64,000 bases of DNA from Candidatus Melainabacteria bacterium (lineage in GTDB: Bacteria; Cyanobacteriota; Vampirovibrionia; Gastranaerophilales; Gastranaerophilaceae), in contig QHMG01000012.1 of assembly GCA_003258725.1 (NCBI GenBank), positions 4,015-68,014 on the forward strand, in the 5' to 3' direction. Position 1 is the stretch's first letter, and every line of letters begins with the position of its first letter. The notes beneath the pieces were generated by a model that did no database searches, was not told where the DNA came from, and saw only the letters and a list, made by a program, of their open reading frames with translations. Below are positions 33,721 to 42,740 of this stretch, piece by piece. A program made the translations under genes and the position numbers.

Positions 33721-35400
33721 ATGTTTTATGATAATATAAATTGTATGAAAAAGTATATTTCTGAAAATGATATCCTTATGAAAGAATGGGACTATGACTT
33801 AAATGCTGATTTAGACCCAACAAAACTTACTTATGGCAGTAATAAAAAAGTATGGTGGAAATGTTCTAAATGCGGTAACAAGTGGAAAACATCTATTTGT
33901 CATAGGGCTCTCAACGGTTCAAGTTGCCCTAAGTGTTTTTGGCAAAAAAGACTTTCTTATGAAAAGAAAAGTATTTCTAAGACACATCCTGAAATAGCAC
34001 TTGATTGGAATTATGAAAAAAATAAAAATTTTACACCAGATATGTTTACTAAAAATTCTATCCAAAAAGTTTGGTGGAAGTGTCATATTTGTGGAAAAGA
34101 AATAGAAAAAGAAATAGAACATTACAGCGGTTGCAAAAAATGCAAAATAAATAAAAAATTAGAGAACAATAACTTACAAAAAATTCATCCAGAACTAGCA
34201 AAAGAATGGGACTATGACAAAAATATTGATTTATTGCCAACACAAGTTGCACAATCTAGCAATAAAAAAGTTTGGTGGAAATGTTCTAAATGTGGCTACT
34301 CTTGGGAAGCAAAAATAAATAATAGGGTTAATAAAAGAGGTTGTCCATGTTGTGCCAATAAAGTTGCAGTTGCAGGAGTAAATGATTTGGCAACAACACA
34401 TCCACAAATCGCAAAAGAATGGCATCCTAGTAAAAATAAAAATTTAACCCCTAGCGATGTTACCTATGGTTATGGTAAAAAAGTATGGTGGTTATGCCCA
34501 AACGGACACGAATACCAAGCAACGGTTAACAAAAGAACATCTGGTGACGGTACGAATTGTCCAATATGCAATTCAGGAAGGCAAACATCGTTTGCAGAAC
34601 AAGCATTTTATTTTTATATAAAAAAAGCATATCCCGATACAATTAGCCGCTATACCGCTGAATTTTTAGGTAGAATGGAATTAGATATTTATATACCTTC
34701 TATAAAATTAGCAATAGAGTACGATGGAGAGGCTTGGCATCGAGAAAATAAAGTAGAAAGAGAAAAGAAAAAATATCTAGCTTGCAAAGCAAATAATATA
34801 AAAATGATAAGATTGCGAGAAAAAATGTCTAGTGTAGAAGTTAAAGACATTGCTGATGAGGTATTTTGTATTAAAGATTTATACAAACATACGAACTTAG
34901 AAAAAACGATAAAAGAAATTTTAATACATTTAGAATGTAATTTACCAATTGATATAAACATCAATAGAGATAGATTTGAAATACAAAAATATTGTCAACC
35001 TATAAAAAATTCCTTAGCTGACAAATTTCCTGAAATATCAAAAGAATGGCATCCAAATAAAAATGGAACATTAAAACCAAACATGGTAAAATCTGGTTCT
35101 GATAAAAAAGTTTGGTGGGTATGTTTTGCGTGTGGAAATGAATATGAAGCATCCATAGGAAGTCGAACTCGAGGAACGGGTTGTCCAATATGTGGAAGAA
35201 AAAAAGTTTATGAAGCCTTAAAAAAACCTGTAAAAATGATAAACCCTAGCACTCAAGAAATAATTAGGATTTTTAGCTCAATTTTGGAAGCATCAGAAGA
35301 ACTAAAAATAAATGATTCAAATATTTCTATGGTTTGTAAAGGACATAGACAAAAAGCCGGCGGTTATATTTGGGAATATCTAGAAAAAACTGAAAAATAA
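33721..35400 (+). CDS. Treble-clef zinc finger / nuclease / NUMOD1 fusion protein
   Basis: A 559-aa protein. Four zinc-finger units of about 60-70 residues (each with a KEWDY- or KEWHP-like start, KKVWWKC and a closing CPxC) precede a nuclease-like core at about 300-350 (TAEFLGRMELDIYIPS, then KLAIEYDGEAWH), which resembles Vsr/PD-(D/E)XK folds. A fifth zinc finger follows (about 440-495), then a NUMOD1-like DNA-binding end (about 500-555; FSSILEASEELKINDSNIS). Probably a site-specific DNA endonuclease of selfish or defence type. A later ATG at 33745 is a plausible alternative start. Confidence 0.75.
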   Translation: MFYDNINCMKKYISENDILMKEWDYDLNADLDPTKLTYGSNKKVWWKCSKCGNKWKTSICHRALNGSSCPKCFWQKRLSYEKKSISKTHPEIALDWNYEKNKNFTPDMFTKNSIQKVWWKCHICGKEIEKEIEHYSGCKKCKINKKLENNNLQKIHPELAKEWDYDKNIDLLPTQVAQSSNKKVWWKCSKCGYSWEAKINNRVNKRGCPCCANKVAVAGVNDLATTHPQIAKEWHPSKNKNLTPSDVTYGYGKKVWWLCPNGHEYQATVNKRTSGDGTNCPICNSGRQTSFAEQAFYFYIKKAYPDTISRYTAEFLGRMELDIYIPSIKLAIEYDGEAWHRENKVEREKKKYLACKANNIKMIRLREKMSSVEVKDIADEVFCIKDLYKHTNLEKTIKEILIHLECNLPIDININRDRFEIQKYCQPIKNSLADKFPEISKEWHPNKNGTLKPNMVKSGSDKKVWWVCFACGNEYEASIGSRTRGTGCPICGRKKVYEALKKPVKMINPSTQEIIRIFSSILEASEELKINDSNISMVCKGHRQKAGGYIWEYLEKTEK

Positions 35401-35447
35401 TAAAATTTATATTTTTATGATAATCTTTTAATGAAAGAGGTATTTTT

Positions 35448-35816
35448 ATGATAAAAAATATTTTAATATTCATTTCTGGAATGATTACAATGTTTGTTTT
35501 AATTATGCTTGTTGGTGTATTGAGTGAAAATAGCGTTGATTCTGGACTTACAATTTTTGAACAAGAAGGTAGCTGTATTACAAGCTCTTCACTAAAAGTT
35601 TTTCAAACTCTTGGTGAACAGGATAAAGCGTTAGCTGAGTTTGGCTCTTTTCCGAATACAACAATGGTTTTATTAACCAATGATGAAAATAAAGCTTATT
35701 ATGATGATTTAGTTGTAAAAATACCAAAAGGTAGATGTGCAAAACAAATTGGCACTTATCAATATATGACAGCTCAAAATATTCAAAAGACTGTACCTGT
35801 TGTAAAAATTAAATAA
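35448..35816 (+). CDS. Hypothetical membrane-anchored protein
   Basis: A 122-aa protein with an N-terminal helix (IFISGMITMFVLIMLVGVL), then an extracytoplasmic domain with two Cys (GSCITSS and GRCAKQ) that could form a disulfide. GATAAT at 35418-35423 is a likely -10, and AAAGAGG lies 7 nt before the ATG. It is convergent with the VWA gene. Not recognised. Confidence 0.7.
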   Translation: MIKNILIFISGMITMFVLIMLVGVLSENSVDSGLTIFEQEGSCITSSSLKVFQTLGEQDKALAEFGSFPNTTMVLLTNDENKAYYDDLVVKIPKGRCAKQIGTYQYMTAQNIQKTVPVVKIK

Positions 35817-35817
35817 T

Positions 35818-36528
35818 CTACCTAGGTATAATTTTTGCATCGACATCTTTTGAGATGCTTAGTGATTGATTTAGGCTGTTTGCAAGTTCTCCGGCTGTTT
35901 TCGCAGTATAAAACTGTCCTCTTGTTACAAGCGCTACACATTGTAATTGTGAGATATCATCGCCTTCTCTCACGTCATACGCAATTACATCAATTTTTAA
36001 GTTTGGTTGGTTCTTTATCTCTCTAACTATAAATGTACATGGGCTTTCATCACAATTTTCTCCGCCGTCAGTCAATAAAATTATGTGTTTTTTACCTTGA
36101 TAATTAAGTAAATCCTTATATAACGCCTGCTTTAAAGAATAAGTTATCGGAGTCATTCCCATTGCACGAGTTTTTTCTATTTGTTTTGAAATTAGAGCAG
36201 AGCCTCCCTTTTCAATTGGAATCATCAATTTTGATGCTTTACAGCTATCATAAGGCGTAAATCCCATTCTATAACCGTAAGCCCTCATTCCAACTTTGTT
36301 TTGCGGATTTATCTTCGGTAAAATTTCTCGCATAGTTTTTAGCATTACATCAATTTTTCTTTCATTATGCAAAAATTCGTTCATACTATTTGAAAAATCA
36401 AGTATAAATAAAGTTTTTTCTTCACCCGATTTTATGTCGTAATTGTCGTAGTATTGCAGGTTGTAGTTATCGGCAAAAGTTTTGCTGACAAAAACAAGTA
36501 AAATAATTGCTAAGATATATTTTTTCAT
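35818..36528 (-). CDS. Exported von Willebrand factor A-domain protein
   Basis: A 236-aa protein with signal peptide (YILAIILLVFVSKTFA) and a VWA domain over residues 38-225. The metal-ion-dependent adhesion site is complete: DFSNS (DxSxS), Thr in MGMTPITYSL and Asp in IILLTDGGENC. VWA domains bind protein partners through a divalent metal. The export signal places it in the periplasm or outside. No chaperone or pilus partner is adjacent. Confidence 0.85.
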   Translation of the reverse strand: MKKYILAIILLVFVSKTFADNYNLQYYDNYDIKSGEEKTLFILDFSNSMNEFLHNERKIDVMLKTMREILPKINPQNKVGMRAYGYRMGFTPYDSCKASKLMIPIEKGGSALISKQIEKTRAMGMTPITYSLKQALYKDLLNYQGKKHIILLTDGGENCDESPCTFIVREIKNQPNLKIDVIAYDVREGDDISQLQCVALVTRGQFYTAKTAGELANSLNQSLSISKDVDAKIIPR

Positions 36529-36616
36529 ATTATCAACTTAACGCTTTATTTTAACTTTTTAAATTCCTCTATTATCCGATATTTATGCTAAAATTTTATA
36601 AAAAGAGGAATTAGTA

Positions 36617-37855
36617 ATGAACGCACAAGAAGAAATTAAAAAGGCTGAAAATGCCGTTAAAGCAGAATTTGAATACATTGATGAAATCAGAGATTTTAAT
36701 CAAGCAAAAGTTTTGAAAGCATTTTATGATAACAAAGTAGCACCAGAACATTTTTACACTGTTTCAGGCTACGGACACGACGATTTAGGCAGAGAAGTTT
36801 TAGACAAAGTTTATGCACAAACCTTTGGTGCTGAAAAAGCTATCGTTAGAACCCACTTTGCAACAGGCACACACACGCTTGCTTGCGCTTTGTTTGGCAA
36901 CTTGCATGCCGGCGACAAATTAGTTTCAGTTGCCGGAACTCCTTATGACACAATGAGAGAAGTTATCGGACTTACTGGTTGTGAACTTAGTAAAAGAAAT
37001 TCCCTAATTGGTAACGGCGTTTTATACGATGAAGTTCCTCTTTTAAACGGTACTGACATTGATTTTGAAGCCCTTGAAAAGAAAATTGATGACTCTGTAA
37101 CCATGGTTACAATCCAACGTTCAAGAGGTTATGAAACTAGAAAATCGCTTACAATAGACGTTATTGAACGAATTTGTAAAGTTGTAAAATCTAAAAATCC
37201 TAACTGTATTTGCTTTGTAGACAATTGCTATGGCGAATTTACAGAGAAGAAAGAGCCATTAGAAGTTGGCGCAGACCTTATGGGTGGTTCATTAATCAAA
37301 AATCCAGGTGGTGGAATTGTTGAAACAGGGGGTTACATTGCAGGTAAAGCAGAGCTTGTAGATGCAGCAGCGATAAGACTTACAGCACCAGGTGTTGGTG
37401 CAGAAGCTGGTGCAATGTTAAACCAACACCGATTAATTTTTCAAGGTTTCTTTATGGCACCATCAATTGTTTCAGATGTTCTAAAAGGTCTAACCCTTGC
37501 TGCCAAAGTCTTTGAAGACATGGGATATATTTCAACTCCAAAATATCATGATAAAAGAACTGATATTATTCAAACAATTACTTTCAATCACAAAGAGGCA
37601 TTAATCAAGTTTTGTCAAACAGTTCAAGCACTTTCACCAATTAATGCCTACGTAACTCCAATTCCTGAGTTAATTCCAGGATATGAAGACGAAGTTATTA
37701 TGGCTGGAGGTACTTTCATTGAAGGTTCTACAATTGAGCTTTCTGCTGACGGTCCAATTAGACCACCTTATGCGGTATTTTTTCAAGGTGGATTGAATTA
37801 TGCACATATTAAATTATGCTTGATAGGAATTTTAGAAAATTTTAAGGAACTTTAA
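36617..37855 (+). CDS. PLP-dependent methionine gamma-lyase-like protein ('aluminium resistance' family)
   Basis: A 412-aa fold-type I PLP enzyme. Seen: FYTVSGYGHDDLGREVLD, AEKAIVRTHFATGTHTLACA, CFVDNCYGEFTEKKEP (PLP Asp) and GGSLIKNPGGGIVETGGY (PLP Lys). This set marks the family annotated as methionine gamma-lyase or aluminium resistance protein; its true substrate is unsettled. AGAGGAA lies 6 nt upstream of the ATG. A parvulin gene follows 2 nt later. Confidence 0.88.
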   Translation: MNAQEEIKKAENAVKAEFEYIDEIRDFNQAKVLKAFYDNKVAPEHFYTVSGYGHDDLGREVLDKVYAQTFGAEKAIVRTHFATGTHTLACALFGNLHAGDKLVSVAGTPYDTMREVIGLTGCELSKRNSLIGNGVLYDEVPLLNGTDIDFEALEKKIDDSVTMVTIQRSRGYETRKSLTIDVIERICKVVKSKNPNCICFVDNCYGEFTEKKEPLEVGADLMGGSLIKNPGGGIVETGGYIAGKAELVDAAAIRLTAPGVGAEAGAMLNQHRLIFQGFFMAPSIVSDVLKGLTLAAKVFEDMGYISTPKYHDKRTDIIQTITFNHKEALIKFCQTVQALSPINAYVTPIPELIPGYEDEVIMAGGTFIEGSTIELSADGPIRPPYAVFFQGGLNYAHIKLCLIGILENFKEL

Positions 37856-37857
37856 TA

Positions 37858-38217
37858 ATGAAAAAACTTTTAATTTCATTTTTTGCACTAAGTATTTTTT
37901 CACTAATGCCCGTATCTGCACAAGAATGTACCGCCGTAAGAGCTAGCCATATACTAGTAAAAACAGAGTCAGATGCAAAATTAATGCGTAAATACGTAGA
38001 AAAAGGCCTACCTTTTGAAGATGTTGCCGCAGGCTTTTCTCAATGCCCATCAAAACGCAATGGCGGAGATTTGGGTTATTTCAGACGAGGAAAAATGGTT
38101 AAAGAGTTTGAAGATGCGGCTTTTTCTATGGAAAAAGGAGAAATTTCCGAACCTGTACAAACACAATTTGGTTGGCACATTATAAAAGTTACAGACAAAG
38201 TCTGCCCAGAAAAATAA
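37858..38217 (+). CDS. Exported parvulin-type peptidyl-prolyl isomerase
   Basis: A 119-aa protein with signal peptide (LLISFFALSIFSLMPVSA) and a single PpiC/parvulin domain: RASHILVKTES, CPSKRNGGDLGYFRRGKMV, FEDAAFSMEKGEISEPV and FGWHIIKVTD. It isomerises Xaa-Pro bonds in the periplasm and lacks the SurA/PrsA chaperone arms. It is co-transcribed with the PLP enzyme; a functional link is not evident. Confidence 0.92.
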   Translation: MKKLLISFFALSIFSLMPVSAQECTAVRASHILVKTESDAKLMRKYVEKGLPFEDVAAGFSQCPSKRNGGDLGYFRRGKMVKEFEDAAFSMEKGEISEPVQTQFGWHIIKVTDKVCPEK

Positions 38218-38221
38218 CTTA

Positions 38222-39589
38222 TTAAATGTCATTAATTGTATAATCAATTTCTCTCAAAACAGGTTTTGTTCTGATTATAGGGACAAGTTTTTGTTCATTT
38301 TTTATTACATCAACAGGTGTTGAAATGTTTGGAGTATTTTGAATTACTTCTTTAACTTCAATATCAACCTTAGCATTTTTTGTTTTATTTGGCTTTTTGT
38401 CTTTTTGTTTTTGAACTTTTTCCTGAGTAATTGGTTGAATATTTTTCTTAACTTCTTTTGTTTTTACTTGTTCTTGTGTTTGCACTTGTATTTTTTGAAC
38501 TTGCTTTTGTGCGTGTTCTTCTTGCATTTGAACAGTTACTGCCTTTTTAGCAGCTTTTATTTGCTCTCGTTCTTGTTTCTTTTCAAGACGAATACGTTCT
38601 TTTTCATATTTAGCTTCAAGTTTTGCCCTTTGTTCATCTTGAGCTTTTTTAATTTTATCTTCTAGAGGAAGTGCATCTTCTTTCGCTTTAAGCATTTTCT
38701 TTTCAGCTTGAGTATTTTGAAATTCTTTTATGTTAGCTTTTGCTTTAGCATTCAAAGCCTTTGTTTCTTTTGCAAGGTTACGAGCAGCCTTTTTTGTTTC
38801 TGCTTTTACATAACGAGTACTTCTTACTGAAGCTCTACGACCATCTATTTTGAATTTGTCTATTGAAACCGCAGTCGGCTTAACAATATTTGGACGCAAA
38901 TTTAAGTCTTGATATTGGTCAATTTTCATCAAGGCTAATTGAGTTTCTTGAACAACTTGAGGGGATAAGAATTTTGTTGAATATCTTTTAACCTTTTCCA
39001 ACTGTTCGCTTGAAGGTGAATAAGCCTGTGTCATAATTCTATTTTCACGAGAGCTAATCAATTTGTGATAATTTTCCTGCCATAAAATTATTTGATTATT
39101 TGCATCTATTAATGTAATTTGAGAAGTAAGTCTATAAGCTGGATCAATTACAGTTGCACCTGGAATATTTAAAAAATCCCAAAGGGTTCTACGTGTAATA
39201 TAGTTTTGAGTATCCATTTGGCAAGAGATTAAAAGCACTTGTTTTGTTTTAAATCTGCTTGCTAATTTTTGTACAGTATTAAAATCAATTGAATAATTTA
39301 CATCGTAATTATGCAACATTTTTACAACTTCACGCTTAAAATATTTGTTTGCAGGCTGATTAAGAGCATTTTTAATTTGATAAAGTTGTACAGCTGACAT
39401 TTGAGGATGAGAATTGTAAATATTTACAATATCCATTGCAATAATATCAGCAGATTTTGGAAATACCATATAATCTGTATATTCTTCAAAAATGCTTGTT
39501 GGTAGCACTAAAACATTGTATTGGGCTGCCCAACAGCGACCTGAACATATTAAAAATAAAAATAAAATAAGACTTATAAATTTTTTCAT
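38222..39589 (-). CDS. Exported coiled-coil protein, unknown
   Basis: A 455-aa protein with signal peptide (FISLILFLFLICSGRCWA). Residues 25-240 form a globular domain (YNVLVLPTSIFEEYTD, QVLLISCQMDTQNYI, SQITLIDANNQIILWQENY) that recalls outer-membrane-associated nucleotide-binding-like folds only loosely. Residues 260-400 are a Lys/Glu/Gln/Ala-rich coiled coil; the last 50 are Pro/Val/Ile-rich and could bind the envelope. Not recognised. Confidence 0.65.
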   Translation of the reverse strand: MKKFISLILFLFLICSGRCWAAQYNVLVLPTSIFEEYTDYMVFPKSADIIAMDIVNIYNSHPQMSAVQLYQIKNALNQPANKYFKREVVKMLHNYDVNYSIDFNTVQKLASRFKTKQVLLISCQMDTQNYITRRTLWDFLNIPGATVIDPAYRLTSQITLIDANNQIILWQENYHKLISSRENRIMTQAYSPSSEQLEKVKRYSTKFLSPQVVQETQLALMKIDQYQDLNLRPNIVKPTAVSIDKFKIDGRRASVRSTRYVKAETKKAARNLAKETKALNAKAKANIKEFQNTQAEKKMLKAKEDALPLEDKIKKAQDEQRAKLEAKYEKERIRLEKKQEREQIKAAKKAVTVQMQEEHAQKQVQKIQVQTQEQVKTKEVKKNIQPITQEKVQKQKDKKPNKTKNAKVDIEVKEVIQNTPNISTPVDVIKNEQKLVPIIRTKPVLREIDYTINDI

Positions 39590-39646
39590 GCTAAGATTAT
39601 AACATATTATTATTTAGTGTGCTAATTATTAAAAAGGAGTTAATAA

Positions 39647-40033
39647 ATGGACTACAATGAATTGTTAGAAAAAGCTAAAAAAGCAAGTGAAAACAGTTAT
39701 TCACCTTATTCAAATTTTCCAGTAGGTGCATGTGTTTTAATGGAAAGTGGCAAAACATACATTGGAACAAATGTTGAAAACTCATCTTTTGGTGCAACTA
39801 TTTGTGCTGAACGTAGTGCAATTGTTAACGCAATTGTTAATGGTGAAAGAAAAATTGTAGCGGTTGCAATTTATGGACCAAAAATGAAGCGTTGCGCACC
39901 TTGTGGGGTTTGTAGACAAGTTATGAATGATTTTCGTTCTGACAAGGGTATTGATATTATTCTTGAAGATGAAAATGGTCAACCAGAAGTTCACACAATT
40001 GATGAATTATTACCTTTAGGATTTGATTTATAA
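39647..40033 (+). CDS. cdd: Cytidine deaminase
   Basis: Deaminates cytidine and deoxycytidine to uridine forms in pyrimidine salvage. The zinc site is complete: CAERSAIVNAI (Cys and catalytic Glu) and CAPCGVCRQVM (PCxxC). 128 aa is typical of the homotetrameric class. YSPYSNFPVGACV is the usual N-terminal motif. AAAAGGAG lies 8 nt before the ATG. Confidence 0.96.
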   Translation: MDYNELLEKAKKASENSYSPYSNFPVGACVLMESGKTYIGTNVENSSFGATICAERSAIVNAIVNGERKIVAVAIYGPKMKRCAPCGVCRQVMNDFRSDKGIDIILEDENGQPEVHTIDELLPLGFDL

Positions 40034-40039
40034 TATAAT
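40034..40039 (+). promoter_or_regulatory. -10 box of a predicted leaderless small zinc-ribbon gene
   Basis: TATAAT ends 6 nt before the ATG at 40046, directly after the cdd stop; a second TATAAT overlaps at 40029. Confidence 0.55.
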
Positions 40040-40045
40040 ATCAAT

Positions 40046-40303
40046 ATGTTCATATTTGAATTTATTAAAAAATATTGGTACAAAACATACGTTGAACCAA
40101 AAGTTCTAGAAGAAGAAAAGTGCATTAAACAATACGATGCAACAGATGATTCGCCTGAATTTATTGAAGATTACGAAAAGTGCGAACACATTTACATGCC
40201 AATTGATAGTTCTGGTGAAATTTTGGCGTGCACAAAATGCGGAGCGTTGGCAAACAAAAAAGATGTTTGCAAGGACAATTTTTTTGAAAGAAAAGAAATT
40301 TAG
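40046..40303 (+). CDS. Small zinc-ribbon protein
   Basis: An 85-aa acidic protein. KCEHIYMPIDSSGEILACTK followed by CG gives a CxH...CxxC arrangement that would bind zinc; a fourth free Cys follows (KKDVCKDN). The N-terminus has an aromatic segment (FIFEFIKKYWYKTYVEP). No ribosome-binding site. The next gene begins 3 nt after its stop. Confidence 0.72.
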   Translation: MFIFEFIKKYWYKTYVEPKVLEEEKCIKQYDATDDSPEFIEDYEKCEHIYMPIDSSGEILACTKCGALANKKDVCKDNFFERKEI

Positions 40304-40306
40304 TTT

Positions 40307-41488
40307 ATGAAAAAAATAACTGTATTATTACTTTTGATATTATTTATGCAATGTTCTTGCTTCGCAACTACAAATTTAAGTTTTGTTTACCTAAACGGTT
40401 CAAACAATAATAATGCAAAAATGAGAAATTGGTTTTTAAGTGGGATAAAGAAATTTCATCCCACACTTAAAAATCAAATAGAAAAAGATAAATTTACTTA
40501 TGAACATTTACTTAATAATGGATCTTACGTTATTGATGAAAATCCAACAATCTTCTTTTGGGGAGACAAAAGTCAAAATGACTTGATGTTTATGAAGGAA
40601 AAAGCAAACCTTTTGCGTTCAATTAGTCCAATTATTGCATTTTTTGTAAGAAATACAATCGCAGATTGTCTTCATGATGCAATTTGGGTTCAAAAAACAC
40701 ATAATATGATTCCGATTATTCAAGATTTGGATATAACAATAAAAAATCAAACGGCACAAGGTAAAAAAGTTGTTTTGTTTGGTTATTCAGCGGGCTCATT
40801 TATTACAATGGAATATTTGTTTAACAAAATACCTTATTTGAATATTGAAGAATATTTGATTGATAAAGGTATTGATGAAGATTTGTTAAAATTTGTCAGA
40901 AAAAATCCAAGAAAAAATGCCTGTTTGTTATCAATTGTAGGTTCTGACGTTCTCGATTATTCCGCATTAGGAACAACTTTTATTAACAAAAACAAAGAAG
41001 AATTTAAAAAAGGTTATTTAAAAATTGATGATTACACAAATAAATATTGTGCTCCTGAGGGCTCTATAATTGGTGTTGTCAATTATGCAAGTCCAATACC
41101 TCTATTTTATTCAGATATGGCAGATAAAAACTTAGAGTCAAGTAAACTTACACACTTGATGTATAAATATTTGATTGAAAGAGATTTCTTCTTTTTGACT
41201 GTAAATTATGCTGATGATCCATTAGGATTTCCAAATGGCGTAAATTACACAAACGAAGAAATTCAAAAAATGACAAATATGACTTTTGAAAATGAAGAAG
41301 GTTTTTTCTATGATTATTCAAGAACTTTAAGTTGGCGAACTTTTGCGGCGGCTCATACTTCTTATTGGAAAACAAGAAAAAGATTTTCAAAAGCAATTAC
41401 CAAAGGATATAAAGAAGGTTATCAATTCCAATTTGATGAAAAATACCAACAAAAAATGTTAAAAAAATCTCACCGCAGAAGATCTTAA
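40307..41488 (+). CDS. Exported alpha/beta-hydrolase-like protein
   Basis: A 393-aa protein with signal peptide (TVLLLLILFMQCSCFA). The nucleophile elbow is seen as KKVVLFGYSAGSFITMEYL (GxSxG, about residue 165), typical of lipase/esterase-type alpha/beta hydrolases. A candidate acidic residue and a late His (AAAHTSYW) are present but not assigned. The C-terminus is basic (KKSHRRRS). Substrate unknown; hydrolase class by motif only. Confidence 0.6.
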   Translation: MKKITVLLLLILFMQCSCFATTNLSFVYLNGSNNNNAKMRNWFLSGIKKFHPTLKNQIEKDKFTYEHLLNNGSYVIDENPTIFFWGDKSQNDLMFMKEKANLLRSISPIIAFFVRNTIADCLHDAIWVQKTHNMIPIIQDLDITIKNQTAQGKKVVLFGYSAGSFITMEYLFNKIPYLNIEEYLIDKGIDEDLLKFVRKNPRKNACLLSIVGSDVLDYSALGTTFINKNKEEFKKGYLKIDDYTNKYCAPEGSIIGVVNYASPIPLFYSDMADKNLESSKLTHLMYKYLIERDFFFLTVNYADDPLGFPNGVNYTNEEIQKMTNMTFENEEGFFYDYSRTLSWRTFAAAHTSYWKTRKRFSKAITKGYKEGYQFQFDEKYQQKMLKKSHRRRS

Positions 41489-41551
41489 ATAGTTTAACTG
41501 TAAAAATCTTCTTGTTTATATTAATATTGTGTATAAGTTGGAGGATTTGCA

Positions 41552-42019
41552 ATGAAAACGATTGAAAGTTTTAAAGTTAATCACAATATTTTACAAAAAG
41601 GTATGTACATCTCAAGAATTGATGGAGATGTTGTAACTTATGATATAAGAATGAAACGCCCAAATAATCCGGAAAATGATTATTTAGAGAATGCCTCAAT
41701 GCACACTTTTGAACATCTTTTTGCAACTTATGCAAGAAATAGCAAATATTCTGAAGATATTGTATATGTTGGTCCAATGGGTTGCAGAACAGGTTTTTAT
41801 TTCTTAGTTAGAGATAAAATTTCACATCAAGAAGCCTTAGATTTGTTTAGAGAAAGTTTAAATTTTATAAAAGATTTTACAGGTAAAATTCCAGGAACTA
41901 ATAAAATTGAGTGTGGAAACTATTTAGAACATGACTTAGAAGGCGCTAAAAAAATTGCGAAGGATATGTCCGAAGTTTTAAAAAATTGGACTGTGGAGAA
42001 AATGCGCTATGAGCAATAA
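41552..42019 (+). CDS. luxS: S-ribosylhomocysteine lyase
   Basis: Cleaves S-ribosylhomocysteine to homocysteine and DPD, the precursor of AI-2. The metal site HTFEHLFATY (HxxEH) and the catalytic Cys/His region ECGNYLEHDL are present, as is YVGPMGCRTGFYF. 155 aa, normal. GGAGG lies 7 nt upstream. It overlaps mtnN by 11 nt, which makes the two SAM-recycling steps a coupled unit. Confidence 0.97.
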   Translation: MKTIESFKVNHNILQKGMYISRIDGDVVTYDIRMKRPNNPENDYLENASMHTFEHLFATYARNSKYSEDIVYVGPMGCRTGFYFLVRDKISHQEALDLFRESLNFIKDFTGKIPGTNKIECGNYLEHDLEGAKKIAKDMSEVLKNWTVEKMRYEQ

Positions 42020-42719
42020 TCTTACGATTGGCATTATTGGTGCGATGGATTGTGAAGTTTCAGCATTAAAGCAAAAACTTGAAAACCTTGAAGAAATAAA
42101 ACATTGTAATTTGCAAATCAACTTAGGAACTTTTTGCGGACACAAAATTGTTCTTGTAAAAAGCGGTATAGGCAAAGTAAATGCAGCTTTATGCACTCAA
42201 TATATTATTGACAAATTTAACCCTGACTATATTATTAATACAGGTATTGCTGGTGGTATAGCAGAAAATTTAAAAGTTGGAGAAATAGTTATCGGTGAAA
42301 AATTAGTTCAATATGATTTTGATGTTACTGCTTTTGGCTATGCTAAGGGTTATTTGTGCACAGGAATTGAATCTGATAAACCAACTTATTTTAATTCTGA
42401 TGAAGGCTTAATGGCTAAATTAGAAAGAATATCTGACGAAAAGGTTAAAATTCATAAGGGAATTATTGCATCTGGCGATTCATTTATTTCTGATTTAGAG
42501 CGCAAAAAAGAAATTCATAATCTATTTAACGCAACCGCAGTTGAAATGGAAGGCTGTGCGATTGCTCAAACTTCTAATGCTAATAACATTCCATTTGTTG
42601 TAATTAGGGCGATATCAGATTTAGCAGATAATAACGCAACAGAAAGTTATACATTTAGCGAAGATGAAATTGCAAAAGTTTCAAGTTCTGTTGTAGAAAA
42701 TTTGCTTAAAGAAATCTAG
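42009..42719 (+). CDS. mtnN: 5'-methylthioadenosine/S-adenosylhomocysteine nucleosidase
   Basis: Removes adenine from SAH and MTA, making the substrate of LuxS. TIGIIGAMDCEVSALKQKL, YIINTGIAGGIAENL, HKGIIASGDSFIS and AVEMEGCAIAQ (catalytic and substrate Glu) with VIRAISDLAD are the standard PNP/UDP-family motifs. 236 aa, normal. It follows luxS by overlap and precedes a carrier gene. Confidence 0.96.
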   Translation: MSNNLTIGIIGAMDCEVSALKQKLENLEEIKHCNLQINLGTFCGHKIVLVKSGIGKVNAALCTQYIIDKFNPDYIINTGIAGGIAENLKVGEIVIGEKLVQYDFDVTAFGYAKGYLCTGIESDKPTYFNSDEGLMAKLERISDEKVKIHKGIIASGDSFISDLERKKEIHNLFNATAVEMEGCAIAQTSNANNIPFVVIRAISDLADNNATESYTFSEDEIAKVSSSVVENLLKEI

Positions 42720-42740
42720 AAAAGTTGGAAAGGAAATCTT

